Source: TWA4 sp045121095
GTDB lineage: Bacteria; Bacillota; Clostridia; Lachnospirales; Lachnospiraceae
Assembly (NCBI GenBank): GCA_045121095.1
Contig: JBGVFN010000017.1
Span: 1 to 7,168 of the forward strand
Length of the DNA: 7,168 bases
Reading direction: 5' to 3'
Part shown: one piece after another, positions 1 to 5,563 of the stretch
Numbering within the stretch: the stretch's first letter is position 1
How the letters are laid out: each line of letters opens with the position of its first letter
Program-made: the position numbers and the translations under genes
The notes under the pieces: generated by a model
Told to the model about the DNA's origin: nothing
Seen by the model: the letters and a program-made list of their open reading frames with translations, nothing else
Database searches by the model: none

Positions 1-597
1 CTGATCTCAGCATGGACAGGGCATCCGCATTTAAGAATTATCAACAATGCTTCCGATTTTGAAAATAAGATGAAACGTCTGATTGCAGAGATTTCAGCCT
101 TTTTGGGAGAGCCGGAACCTTTTGAAATCGAACGTAAATTCCTGATTCAGTATCCGGATATTAACTGGCTGGAATCTATTCCGAACTGTCAGCGTATTGA
201 GATTATACAGACATATCTTACTTCGAAAGAGGGAGAAGAAGTCCGTGTAAGACAGCGAGGAATGAATGGTAATTACATATATTTCCAGACCACAAAGAAA
301 ACCATATCCGGTCTGAAACGTGTTGAAATCGAACGGCGGCTTTCAAAAGATGAATATTTAACACTTCTCATGGATGCTGATTCGACAAAACGCCAGATTC
401 GAAAGACACGTTATTGTCTTACTTATGAAAATCAGTATTTTGAAATTGATGTATATCCGTTCTGGACAGACAAGGCTATCATTGAAATTGAGTTGAGTGA
501 TGAAAATATGGAAATTGTATTTCCGGAGCGGATTAAGGTACTCAAAGAAGTTACAGAAGATGAAGCGTATAAAAATGCATCACTTGCTATAATTTAG
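1..597 (+). CDS. CYTH-domain protein, C-terminal part of a probable AAA_28-CYTH ATPase fusion (5' end outside window)
   Basis: The reading frame is open from base 1, so the ATG at 70 is probably internal: the 23 codons before it include TGHPHLRII, which I recall as the linker after the N-terminal AAA_28 P-loop domain in fused ATPase-CYTH proteins of Clostridia. There is also no ribosome binding site before 70. The visible 198 residues contain the CYTH (triphosphate tunnel) signature EIERK at residues 42-46 of the visible part, then RVRQRG, a YIYFQTTKK strand, RVEIERRLS, and FEIDVYPFW followed by AIIEIELSDE. These alternating charged strands line the tunnel that binds inorganic or nucleoside triphosphates with metal ions in this superfamily. 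A cytoplasmic phosphate-ester hydrolase or nucleotide-binding role is expected, but the substrate is unknown. The CYTH assignment is firm; the fusion is inferred from the open 5' frame and memory of the family. Confidence 0.85.
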   Translation: MISAWTGHPHLRIINNASDFENKMKRLIAEISAFLGEPEPFEIERKFLIQYPDINWLESIPNCQRIEIIQTYLTSKEGEEVRVRQRGMNGNYIYFQTTKKTISGLKRVEIERRLSKDEYLTLLMDADSTKRQIRKTRYCLTYENQYFEIDVYPFWTDKAIIEIELSDENMEIVFPERIKVLKEVTEDEAYKNASLAII

Positions 598-671
598 CAC
601 TCATCGTAAAAGAGAAGTATTCTTATAACAGTTCAGTGTCCTTTAACAGAATGATTTGTCAGAACCAATGA

Positions 672-703
672 GGAACGCCGCAATCTGGTGAAAACGGCGC
701 TCC
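672..703. terminator. Possible hairpin terminator between the CYTH gene and the convergent LURP-one-related gene
   Basis: GGAACGCCG (672-680) pairs with CGGCGCTCC (695-703), eight of nine positions, around a 14-base loop. It sits in the short gap between two convergent genes. The T-rich tail is weak on the plus strand (CTGAGTTTT) and absent on the minus strand, so termination is plausible but not strong. Confidence 0.4.
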
Positions 704-719
704 CTGAGTTTTAAAATGA

Positions 720-1214
720 TTATAGATGAGTAGTGTTCGGTTCACTATTTTCCCGGACATTCATGGCATAGCTGATGGTCATTACGACCGCCAGTGCCAG
801 GAGTTCGTTTGCAGGGTGAGTGATTTTCAGGATGGGACGATGGCCCCACGGAGTCTGATCGGTGTGGAAAGACAGAACCTCCTGGCCACCCTGCAGCATT
901 TCATATTCGTGCAGCATGACACCGTGCATCTGCCAGTCCAGCCCCTCCATGGTGTACTTCGGAATCAGGGAGATTTCCTTGGTGATGGCGGCAATCTTTT
1001 TGTCACCCATGAATATGTAGAACTTCTTTTTAAGCAGGCTCTTCGGTTCGTTTTTGATGGTGACAAGTAAATTCTTGTCCATGTCGCGGATCTCAAACTT
1101 CTTGTTCCAGAGCAGGACACTGCTATTGACGCGGTACTTACGCTGGTTGTCTTCGTCCAGAATAAAGAAAGAGTCGCCCCAGCCGTATGCTTCTTCTTTG
1201 AAGTACAGAATCAT
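720..1214 (-). CDS. LURP-one-related (LOR/YxjI-like, DUF567) family protein
   Basis: The protein has 164 residues, close to the usual size of bacterial YxjI-type proteins. It starts MILYFKEEAYGWGDSFFILDED, matching the family pattern of a short strand, a WGD/F turn and a 'DE(D/N)G' hairpin, followed by YRVNSSVLLWNKKFEIRDMDKNLLVTIK, the repeating strand pattern of the tubby-like barrel. The C-terminal half is strand-rich and ends in a hydrophobic stretch (about residues 136-150, LLALAVVMTISYAMN) that corresponds to the core helix of tubby-like folds rather than a membrane anchor. The start is fixed by GGAGGG at 1221-1226, 6 bases before the ATG. No catalytic residues are known for the family; a role in membrane or phospholipid association is only speculative. 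It is a single gene, convergent with the CYTH gene. Confidence 0.8.
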   Translation of the reverse strand: MILYFKEEAYGWGDSFFILDEDNQRKYRVNSSVLLWNKKFEIRDMDKNLLVTIKNEPKSLLKKKFYIFMGDKKIAAITKEISLIPKYTMEGLDWQMHGVMLHEYEMLQGGQEVLSFHTDQTPWGHRPILKITHPANELLALAVVMTISYAMNVRENSEPNTTHL

Positions 1215-1257
1215 AAAAATCCCTCCGTTTCTGTTAGCTTTATGAAATGTTTTTTAT

Positions 1258-1286
1258 AGTATATCAGGGTAATGATAGGAAAACAA
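1258..1286 (-). promoter_or_regulatory. Promoter of the LURP-one-related gene
   Basis: Read on the minus strand: TTGTTT (1286-1281), a 17-base spacer and TATACT (1263-1258), preceded by TGA, which makes an extended -10. It lies about 45 bases upstream of the start codon of the gene at 720-1214. Confidence 0.6.
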
Positions 1287-1314
1287 TATGATTTATTTTG
1301 CCGATATGAAAATT

Positions 1315-1403
1315 GTAACAGTTCAGCTTTGCTGAACTGTCTTGAATAAAATCACCAAGCATTCATAATTTTCTTCGAAAATCATGCTTGGCTGAATAGT
1401 TAC
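1315..1403. repeat. Palindromic intergenic element (copy A) with alternative hairpins
   Basis: Three stems can form. Stem 1 is a perfect 10-bp hairpin, 1318-1327 with 1331-1340 around a TTT loop. Stem 2 pairs CCAAGCAT (1355-1362) with ATGCTTGG (1384-1391) and inside it ATTTTC with GAAAAT. Stem 3 closes the whole element: GTAACAGTTCAGC (1315-1327) pairs with GCTGAATAGTTAC (1391-1403), 11 Watson-Crick pairs, one G-T and one mismatch. Stems 1 and 3 compete for the same left arm. A diverged partial copy lies near 6494-6556 in the same orientation. Terminal inverted repeats and an AT-rich centre suggest a small non-coding mobile or REP-like element. No target-site duplication was identified. Confidence 0.7.
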
Positions 1404-1425
1404 TGAAAATTAGAAATTATGAGAG

Positions 1426-1474
1426 GGATCATTCATTTATAATTATCGTAAATATTACAATGGATAAATGATCC
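1426..1474. repeat. Inverted repeat upstream of the DUF4275 gene
   Basis: GGATCATT (1426-1433) and AATGATCC (1467-1474) are perfect 8-base inverted arms, with further AT-rich complementarity just inside. The left arm ends five bases before the TATAAT at 1438-1443. It could be an operator or an RNA hairpin in the leader; nothing in the sequence distinguishes these. Confidence 0.45.
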
Positions 1475-1565
1475 GATAAGGGATGATAGGATCTTTATAA
1501 AGAATATGCCGGATGCGACGAGATGATTTGGAGCAGGTAGTGATAAAAAAGGATGGTGATATCGG

Positions 1566-2036
1566 ATGAACTACAGGAGACTGATTGATTGGGGCGCTTA
1601 TTTGGCAGAAATACAGGAAATAGGTGCCTTGGATGATGTAGAAGAAGCTGCTGCGCGCGAAAAGCTCCTGGATGAACTACAGGAAAAAATACTGGATTAT
1701 AATCAGCATATCTATGAGTATAATCATAGGCAGCATTGTAAAGCCATTGAAGCCAGAGGGCTTCGTTTCAAGTCCATATCCAAACGAACTGCTGTAAGAA
1801 AATGGGATGCTTTTTTTGCTTCTGAACTTTCACCAGAAACGAAAAAGGAAATTCATTACAGGCAATTTAAATGGCATATGTTCAGTTATGAAAAGGTAAA
1901 TGCAAAGACGGGTGCCAATGCGAAACGTGCTTTCAACTGTTGTAAAAAAGATGGTGCATATTTGTTTTTTCAGTGTAAAGATGAAGCGTGGTATATTGAA
2001 AATGCACAGCTCCTTGCGGCAGCCGTTTGCGTGTAG
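1566..2036 (+). CDS. DUF4275 family protein, C-terminus lost by frameshift
   Basis: The 156-residue product has a charged, helical N-terminal part (about residues 1-60) and then a region I recognise as DUF4275: RKWDAFFASELSPETKKEI, the hallmark WHMFSYEKV, an A..AF segment, YLFFQ and WYIENAQLL. The function of the family is unknown; it looks cytoplasmic, without signal peptide or membrane segment. The ATG is preceded by GGTGAT (1555-1560), a partial match to the anti-16S sequence, 5 bases away. The frame ends abruptly with AAAVCV and TAG, whereas the expected tail of the domain (ending in THE..CGPYF) is found in the -1 frame just downstream. The gene is therefore probably a decayed or truncated copy, although the main domain is intact enough to be translated. 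Confidence 0.7.
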   Translation: MNYRRLIDWGAYLAEIQEIGALDDVEEAAAREKLLDELQEKILDYNQHIYEYNHRQHCKAIEARGLRFKSISKRTAVRKWDAFFASELSPETKKEIHYRQFKWHMFSYEKVNAKTGANAKRAFNCCKKDGAYLFFQCKDEAWYIENAQLLAAAVCV

Positions 2037-2146
2037 ACGAATCTTTTCAGTTAGCAGATATGTATCTTTTTGATGAAAATGGGAAATGAGCCTATGCGCA
2101 AACACATGAAGGCAGCTGCGGTCCTTATTTTCTTCGTAAAAAGTAA
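2021..2146 (+). pseudogene. Out-of-frame C-terminal remnant of the DUF4275 gene
   Basis: In the frame shifted by -1 from the DUF4275 gene, bases 2033-2146 read VDESFQLADMYLFDENGK, then TGA at 2087-2089, then AYAQTHEGSCGPYFLRKK and TAA. This matches the family's C-terminal pattern as I remember it (DLY.VD..F.W.. .THE..CGPYF), with the TGA at the position of the conserved tryptophan (TGG to TGA). Two separate lesions, a frameshift between about 2015 and 2036 and this nonsense codon, argue for real decay rather than one sequencing error. Confidence 0.65.
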
Positions 2147-2522
2147 CAATATTAACAGAAGTTTTCACATCGGTCTGTTTGCCACCTGTGAAGAAGCTGA
2201 ATCTGTAAAAGAGCACTATAGAAAAGAAATCCAGGGATTTAAAGATTATGATTGCAAGGCGAAAATAACAGAAGTGCCTGTTATTGGCAGTGAGAGCACA
2301 GATATGGAGCCTCAGCAGGTGTATCGTTTTCAGGGATGGAATGTGAACGAAGATTTGGATGAAATCGATATTTGGGAAAGTGATTGCTATGTATCGCGGG
2401 AGCAGGCACAGGCAGATTATGAAAAAGCTCAAATCAAAATGCCGCGGGAGGAATGGACATTAAATCGTCATGTGATTGGCCAATGTGACTGGCAGGAGGG
2501 ATTTATAAGAATAAAACAATAA
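2094..2522 (+). CDS. Conserved-looking hypothetical protein, start uncertain
   Basis: I do not recognise this family by name. From the ATG at 2094 it has 142 residues. The credible part runs from about VLIFFVKSNN onward: a strand, HIGLFATCEEAESVKEHY (strand then helix), GFKDYDC, an acidic strand region with YRFQGWNVNEDLDEIDIW, another helix SREQAQADYEKAQ, and EEWTLNRHVIGQCDWQEGF. It is acidic and tryptophan-rich, with no membrane segment. The start is unclear: ATG at 2094 has only a weak GGGAA 8 bases upstream, ATG at 2106 has none, and a TTG at 2070 extends the frame further. The first codons overlap the dead tail of the DUF4275 gene in another frame, so the original 5' end may have been altered. 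It lies 15 bases before the hydrolase gene and is probably in one operon with it. Confidence 0.6.
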   Translation: MRKHMKAAAVLIFFVKSNNINRSFHIGLFATCEEAESVKEHYRKEIQGFKDYDCKAKITEVPVIGSESTDMEPQQVYRFQGWNVNEDLDEIDIWESDCYVSREQAQADYEKAQIKMPREEWTLNRHVIGQCDWQEGFIRIKQ

Positions 2523-2525
2523 AAC

Positions 2526-2530
2526 GGAGG
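2526..2530 (+). promoter_or_regulatory. Ribosome binding site of the alpha/beta hydrolase
   Basis: GGAGG lies 7 bases before the ATG at 2538 and just after the TAA of the upstream gene at 2520-2522. It fixes the hydrolase start and shows that this gene is translated independently. Confidence 0.8.
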
Positions 2531-2537
2531 AAAAAAC

Positions 2538-3293
2538 ATGCAACGTTATTTTCAAATCAATAAAAAGGGACACAATATTCGCTGTAAGCTGTATTATCGT
2601 GATCTACATAACGTCAGTCGTGTGGTGATTTTTGGTCATGGCTTTGGTGGTCATAAGGATAACAATGCAGCAGAAAAATTTGCAGAGCGTCTGCTGTCCA
2701 AGTATAAAGGTGCAGCTATGGTTACTTTCGACTGGCCTTGTCACGGTGATGATGTGAAAAAGAAACTGTGTCTGGCAGACTGCAGTACTTATCTGGAGTT
2801 GGTAATTTCCCATGTGCGGCAGAAATTTCAGACGGAAGACATCTATTCCTATGCCACCAGTTTTGGCGGCTACCTTACACTGAAATACATTGCCGAACAC
2901 GGAAATCCCTTCCGAAAGATTGCTTTGCGCTGTCCGGCTGTAAATATATATGATGTAATTACAAAATCCATTATGACTCCAGAGGATTTTGTAAAACTGC
3001 AGAAGGGGAAAGACATTCCCATAGGTTTTGATCGTAAAATTATGGTTGGTGTCCCGTTTTTGGAAGAACTTCGGGCCAATGATATTCAGAACCTGGATTT
3101 TCTGGATTATGCTGAAGATATTCTGATCCTTCACGGAACTGCCGATGAAATCGTGCCCTTTGAAGCTGTAAGCGCTTTTGCGGACAATAATATTATCGAA
3201 TTTATTCCCATCGAGGGTGCAGACCATCGTTTTCGGGATCCTAAGAAAATGGAGCAGGCTGTCAAGGATATTTTGAGTTTTTATGCATTTTAA
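2538..3293 (+). CDS. Alpha/beta hydrolase (serine hydrolase, S33/esterase-like)
   Basis: The protein has 251 residues, the normal size for a single-domain alpha/beta hydrolase. The oxyanion-hole motif is HGFGGHK (34-40), followed by the strand MVTFDWPCHGDD (61-72), typical of the 'D.pGhG' turn. The nucleophile elbow is SYATSFGGY (104-112) with Ser108; the usual first glycine is replaced by alanine (A-T-S-F-G). The acid is probably Asp203 in HGTADEIVP and the histidine His230 in GADHRF, so the Ser-Asp-His triad is complete. The region between about 130 and 185 would form the lid. There is no signal peptide, so it acts in the cytoplasm, probably on a small ester, amide or acyl substrate that cannot be named. 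It follows the hypothetical gene by 15 bases. Confidence 0.88.
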   Translation: MQRYFQINKKGHNIRCKLYYRDLHNVSRVVIFGHGFGGHKDNNAAEKFAERLLSKYKGAAMVTFDWPCHGDDVKKKLCLADCSTYLELVISHVRQKFQTEDIYSYATSFGGYLTLKYIAEHGNPFRKIALRCPAVNIYDVITKSIMTPEDFVKLQKGKDIPIGFDRKIMVGVPFLEELRANDIQNLDFLDYAEDILILHGTADEIVPFEAVSAFADNNIIEFIPIEGADHRFRDPKKMEQAVKDILSFYAF

Positions 3294-3439
3294 AAAAGTT
3301 TGGTGCAGATTATTTTGACTCTTATGAAAGTGAGGAAAATGATATCATTTCCTTTGCAGAACAATCTGGTTTGGAAAGTCCTTTTTCGAAAGGGCATCTG
3401 CAGGAAGTGAAAGAGATTTTTGAGCGTATTCTGAAATAA
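3290..3439 (+). pseudogene. Headless C-terminal coding remnant of an unidentified gene
   Basis: Directly after the hydrolase, the -1 frame reads KKFGADYFDSYESEENDI, ISFAEQSGLESPFSKGHL and QEVKEIFERILK before TAA at 3437-3439. The composition, the amphipathic last helix and codon use like that of the neighbours look like a genuine protein C-terminus. The open frame (from about 3244) contains no ATG or GTG, and its only TTG is internal, near the end. There is no ribosome binding site. The simplest reading is the tail of a gene whose front was deleted when the hydrolase gene came to lie next to it. I cannot assign the parent family. Confidence 0.5.
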
Positions 3440-3469
3440 AATTACAAAAAAATGCCGCATTAGAGAAAT

Positions 3470-3498
3470 TTTACTTTGTTGTCGGGGCGAAATATGAT
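3470..3498 (+). promoter_or_regulatory. Promoter of the CofE-like gene
   Basis: TTTACT (3470-3475), a 17-base spacer and TATGAT (3493-3498) form a good sigma-A type promoter. Transcription would start near 3505, giving a leader of about 35 bases. It makes the CofE-like gene an independent unit rather than a continuation of the hydrolase operon. Confidence 0.65.
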
Positions 3499-3528
3499 AC
3501 AGTATAAGAGAATGCATATTGATTATAT

Positions 3529-3533
3529 GGAGG
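3529..3533 (+). promoter_or_regulatory. Ribosome binding site of the CofE-like gene
   Basis: GGAGG followed by a 7-base spacer before the ATG at 3541 gives a clear start. Confidence 0.8.
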
Positions 3534-3540
3534 TATAAAT

Positions 3541-4734
3541 ATGGCTAGAAGAGTTGGCACTGTTTCAAGAGGTATTCGCTGTCCGATTATTCGTGAAGGC
3601 GATAATCTTGTAGATATTGCAGTAGAAAGCGTACTGGGAGCTGCTGAAAGCGAAGGATTTGAACTGAGAGATAGAGATGTTATTGGTATTACGGAATCCA
3701 TCGTAGCTCGTGCACAGGGGAATTATGCAACTGTTCAGGATATTGCTGCTGATGTAAAGGCAAAATTAGGCGGAGAAACAGTAGGTGTTATTTTTCCCAT
3801 TCTGTCCCGTAACCGTTTTGCAATTAACTTAAAAGGTATTGCCATGGGCTGCAAAAAGGTAGTTTTAATGTTAAGCTACCCCAGTGATGAAGTCGGTAAT
3901 GCACTGCTGACCTATGATCAGCTGGATGAAGCAGGGGTTAATCCTTATTCAGATGTTCTGACGCTGGAAAAATATCGTGAATTATTTGGTGAAAATAAAC
4001 ATGAATTCACTGGTGTTGATTATGTGGCATACTATTCAGAGATTATTAAAGATGCTGGCGCAGAGGTTGAGATTGTTTTTGCAAATCAGGCAAAGACCAT
4101 TCTGGATTATACCGATTGCATCATCAACTGTGATATTCATACAAGAGCCCGCACCAAACGTATTTTAAAAGCAGCTGGTGCAAAAGTTGTATGTGGTTTG
4201 GATGATATTCTGACTGCACCGGTTAATGGAAGCGGATATAATACCAGATATGGTTTACTGGGTTCTAATAAATCTAACGAGGACAAGATCAAACTGTTCC
4301 CCGAAGACTGTAAAGATCTGGTTCTGGATGTGCAGGCTGAGATTCTGAAAAAGACCGGCAAATGTGTAGAAGTTATGGTATATGGCGATGGTGCCTTCAA
4401 AGATCCTCAGGGTAAGATCTGGGAACTGGCTGATCCGGTTGTTTCTCCTGCATTTACTGATGGTCTCATTGGTACGCCCAATGAACTGAAGCTGAAATAT
4501 CTTGCAGATAATGATTTTGCAAATTTAAGCGGCGCAGAATTAAAAGAAGCCATTTCCAACAGCATTCGTGCGAAAAAGGACAATCTGGTTGGAAACATGG
4601 CATCTCAGGGTACAACTCCCAGACAGCTGACCGATCTGATTGGTTCTTTATGTGACCTGACTTCCGGTTCCGGTGACAAGGGAACTCCCATCATTCTGAT
4701 TCAGGGTTATTTTGATAACTTTACAACCGAATAG
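3541..4734 (+). CDS. CofE-like protein (coenzyme F420-0:L-glutamate ligase family)
   Basis: The 397-residue product resembles the F420_ligase (CofE, COG1478) family as it occurs in Firmicutes, where proteins of about 400 residues carry this annotation; archaeal CofE is nearer 250. Visible features are an N-terminal REGDNLVDI (18-26), GITESIVARAQGN (49-61), SRNRFAINLKGIAMG (about 89-103), VYGDGAFKDPQG (about 280-291) and the acidic-aromatic stretch IWELADPVVSP. In true CofE the enzyme adds glutamate to F420-0 using GTP and divalent metal, and the GDG/D-containing loops bind the metal and nucleotide. Gut-type Clostridia are not known to make F420, and no cofC, cofD or cofGH partner is present here, so the real substrate is probably different: an amino-acid or peptide ligation is possible but unproven. 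The gene stands alone, with its own promoter and terminator. No signal peptide or membrane segment is seen. Confidence 0.8.
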   Translation: MARRVGTVSRGIRCPIIREGDNLVDIAVESVLGAAESEGFELRDRDVIGITESIVARAQGNYATVQDIAADVKAKLGGETVGVIFPILSRNRFAINLKGIAMGCKKVVLMLSYPSDEVGNALLTYDQLDEAGVNPYSDVLTLEKYRELFGENKHEFTGVDYVAYYSEIIKDAGAEVEIVFANQAKTILDYTDCIINCDIHTRARTKRILKAAGAKVVCGLDDILTAPVNGSGYNTRYGLLGSNKSNEDKIKLFPEDCKDLVLDVQAEILKKTGKCVEVMVYGDGAFKDPQGKIWELADPVVSPAFTDGLIGTPNELKLKYLADNDFANLSGAELKEAISNSIRAKKDNLVGNMASQGTTPRQLTDLIGSLCDLTSGSGDKGTPIILIQGYFDNFTTE

Positions 4735-4801
4735 GCTTAAAGTAAGTCAGAGAAGTTTCAGAAGAAATAAGTTTGAAATAAAAGCAGAAATAAATTTATA
4801 T

Positions 4802-4826
4802 GAAGGATAAGATGATTTATTCCTTC
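4802..4826 (+). terminator. Weak hairpin downstream of the CofE-like gene
   Basis: GAAGGA (4802-4807) pairs with TCCTTC (4821-4826), and the stem can extend through TAAG with one bulged base. A short T run follows at 4831-4834. It precedes the stronger hairpin at 4843-4866 and may only assist it. Confidence 0.35.
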
Positions 4827-4840
4827 GATATTTTAAAAAT

Positions 4841-5401
4841 TTAAAGCTCGTCAGAAGACGGGCTTTTTCTTTTCAGTAAAAAAAAGTCACCGCTTTTGTG
4901 CAAAGCTGCAAAATACTGATCCAGATAAATTTTATGAGCTACAGCGATAATAGTATTGCGCAGCATGTTTTTGGCATCAGAATTTTTTGATCCCACTTCT
5001 TCCAGAGAGTCCTTCAATCCAAATACGAAAAACAAAATATTTTCAAATTCCCTGCAGCAATATTCATAAGCGATTTCCGGCTCATAGGTCTGCTTTTGAA
5101 TCTGAATGAGCAGATAGATATCTTCCAGAGACAGTACAGTTTTTGCTATGGCAATAAAAATCAGATAGGCGATCTGTTCACGGTGATATTGTTTTTTGAC
5201 CGGTTTTTCAATCAAGCCTTTTTTTACGTAATTACTGATCATGGAACTGGTAATGGAAATACTGGGCATTGGTTTGAGAAACTCTGAAATATATTGAGTT
5301 GTCTGCTCCAGATAAAATCCTACATCTGGGATTTCCTGATAGGCAGGCAGTTTGAAATTTTGGATGGATGCAGCGATGTCATCCTTTATGCTTTGGTTCA
5401 T
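4841..5401 (-). CDS. DUF1836 domain protein, probable DNA-binding regulator
   Basis: The 186-residue protein matches DUF1836 in order: LPAYQEIPDVGFYLEQTTQYI (18-38), then SITSSMISNYVKKGLIEKP (49-67), which looks like a MerR-type helix-turn-helix, KKQYHREQIAYLIFIAIAKT (69-88) and VLSLEDIYLLIQIQ (89-102). A helical C-terminal half follows, probably for dimerisation or sensing, and ends in a charged tail. There is no membrane segment. No biochemical role is established for the family to my knowledge; a transcription factor function is inferred from the helix-turn-helix. The start is fixed by GGAGGTG (5412-5406 on the minus strand), 6 bases or fewer from the ATG. The gene diverges from degV across 232 bases with facing promoters, a typical layout for a regulator and its target. 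Confidence 0.85.
   Translation of the reverse strand: MNQSIKDDIAASIQNFKLPAYQEIPDVGFYLEQTTQYISEFLKPMPSISITSSMISNYVKKGLIEKPVKKQYHREQIAYLIFIAIAKTVLSLEDIYLLIQIQKQTYEPEIAYEYCCREFENILFFVFGLKDSLEEVGSKNSDAKNMLRNTIIAVAHKIYLDQYFAALHKSGDFFLLKRKSPSSDEL
4843..4872. terminator. Bidirectional intrinsic terminator shared by the CofE-like and DUF1836 genes
   Basis: AAAGCTCGTC (4843-4852) and GACGGGCTTT (4857-4866) form a 10-bp stem with one G-T pair and an AGAA loop. On the plus strand the stem runs into TTTTTCTTTT. On the minus strand it is followed by TTTAAATTTTT. The hairpin includes the last codons of the minus-strand DUF1836 gene, so its stop codon lies at the outer edge of the stem. Confidence 0.8.
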
Positions 5402-5461
5402 TTTACACCTCCAAATGGTTCGCTGTAGTACTCCATGTCAGGTACAATTTTCAATTTCAAT

Positions 5462-5490
5462 ATTATAACACGGGGAAAATGGGAGTTCAA
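5462..5490 (-). promoter_or_regulatory. Promoter of the DUF1836 gene
   Basis: On the minus strand TTGAAC (5490-5485) is followed by a 17-base spacer and a consensus TATAAT (5467-5462). The start codon is about 60 bases downstream. Its -35 box is 15 bases from the -35 box of the divergent plus-strand promoter at 5506-5534. Confidence 0.7.
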
Positions 5491-5505
5491 GTTCCTGAAA
5501 AAGCC

Positions 5506-5534
5506 TTGACGGACTGTGAAATGTGATTTATCAT
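5506..5534 (+). promoter_or_regulatory. Promoter of the degV-family gene
   Basis: TTGACG (5506-5511), a 17-base spacer and TATCAT (5529-5534) match the consensus at five of six positions in each box. The leader to the ATG at 5634 is about 90 bases and contains the AACTTGT direct repeats. Confidence 0.65.
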
Positions 5535-5563
5535 AACTTGTGAACGGTTTTTTAAAAACTTGT
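5535..5563 (+). repeat. Direct repeat AACTTGT in the degV leader, possible operator
   Basis: AACTTGT occurs at 5535-5541 and 5557-5563, starts 22 bases apart (about two helical turns), directly after the -10 box. The following bases are also similar (GAACGG and CGAATG). This placement would suit a repressor dimer or tetramer, but the motif is short and may be chance. Confidence 0.3.

Larger units (their letters stand above)
1215..1565. other. 351-base intergenic region
   Basis: There is no convincing coding sequence here. The left part carries the minus-strand promoter of the LURP-one-related gene, the middle the palindromic element, and the right part an inverted repeat (GGATCATT 1426-1433 with AATGATCC 1467-1474) and the untranslated leader of the DUF4275 gene. 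A TATAAT at 1438-1443 could be a -10 box for that gene but has no good -35 partner. Confidence 0.6.

Noticed and set aside
624..643. Third copy of the palindromic element (TAACAGTTCAG followed by TGTC)
   Set aside because: Only an 11-base match to the left arm plus four bases are shared, and no hairpin is kept; this is too little to call.
726..1070. Open frame on the plus strand
   Set aside because: It is antisense to the LURP-one-related gene, which has a strong ribosome binding site, a promoter and family motifs; the plus-strand product looks like no protein.
1315..1403. Riboswitch or CRISPR repeat
   Set aside because: There is no regular spacing of repeats, no array, no U-tract terminator stem and no known riboswitch core that I can recognise.
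2087..2089. TGA as a readthrough or selenocysteine codon
   Set aside because: The expected residue is tryptophan, no SECIS-like hairpin is visible directly after it, and a separate frameshift upstream already breaks the gene.
1830..2432. Long open frame on the minus strand
   Set aside because: It lies opposite the DUF4275 and following gene; its product is an AT-driven mixture of F, I, H and C without a start signal.
2604..3227. Long open frame on the minus strand
   Set aside because: It is antisense to the hydrolase, whose complete catalytic triad proves the plus-strand frame.
3284..3300. Possible programmed -1 frameshift at TTTTAAAAAA joining the hydrolase to the downstream remnant
   Set aside because: The hydrolase is already full length, the stop falls inside the run so no proper slippery heptamer is in frame, and no downstream structure is visible.
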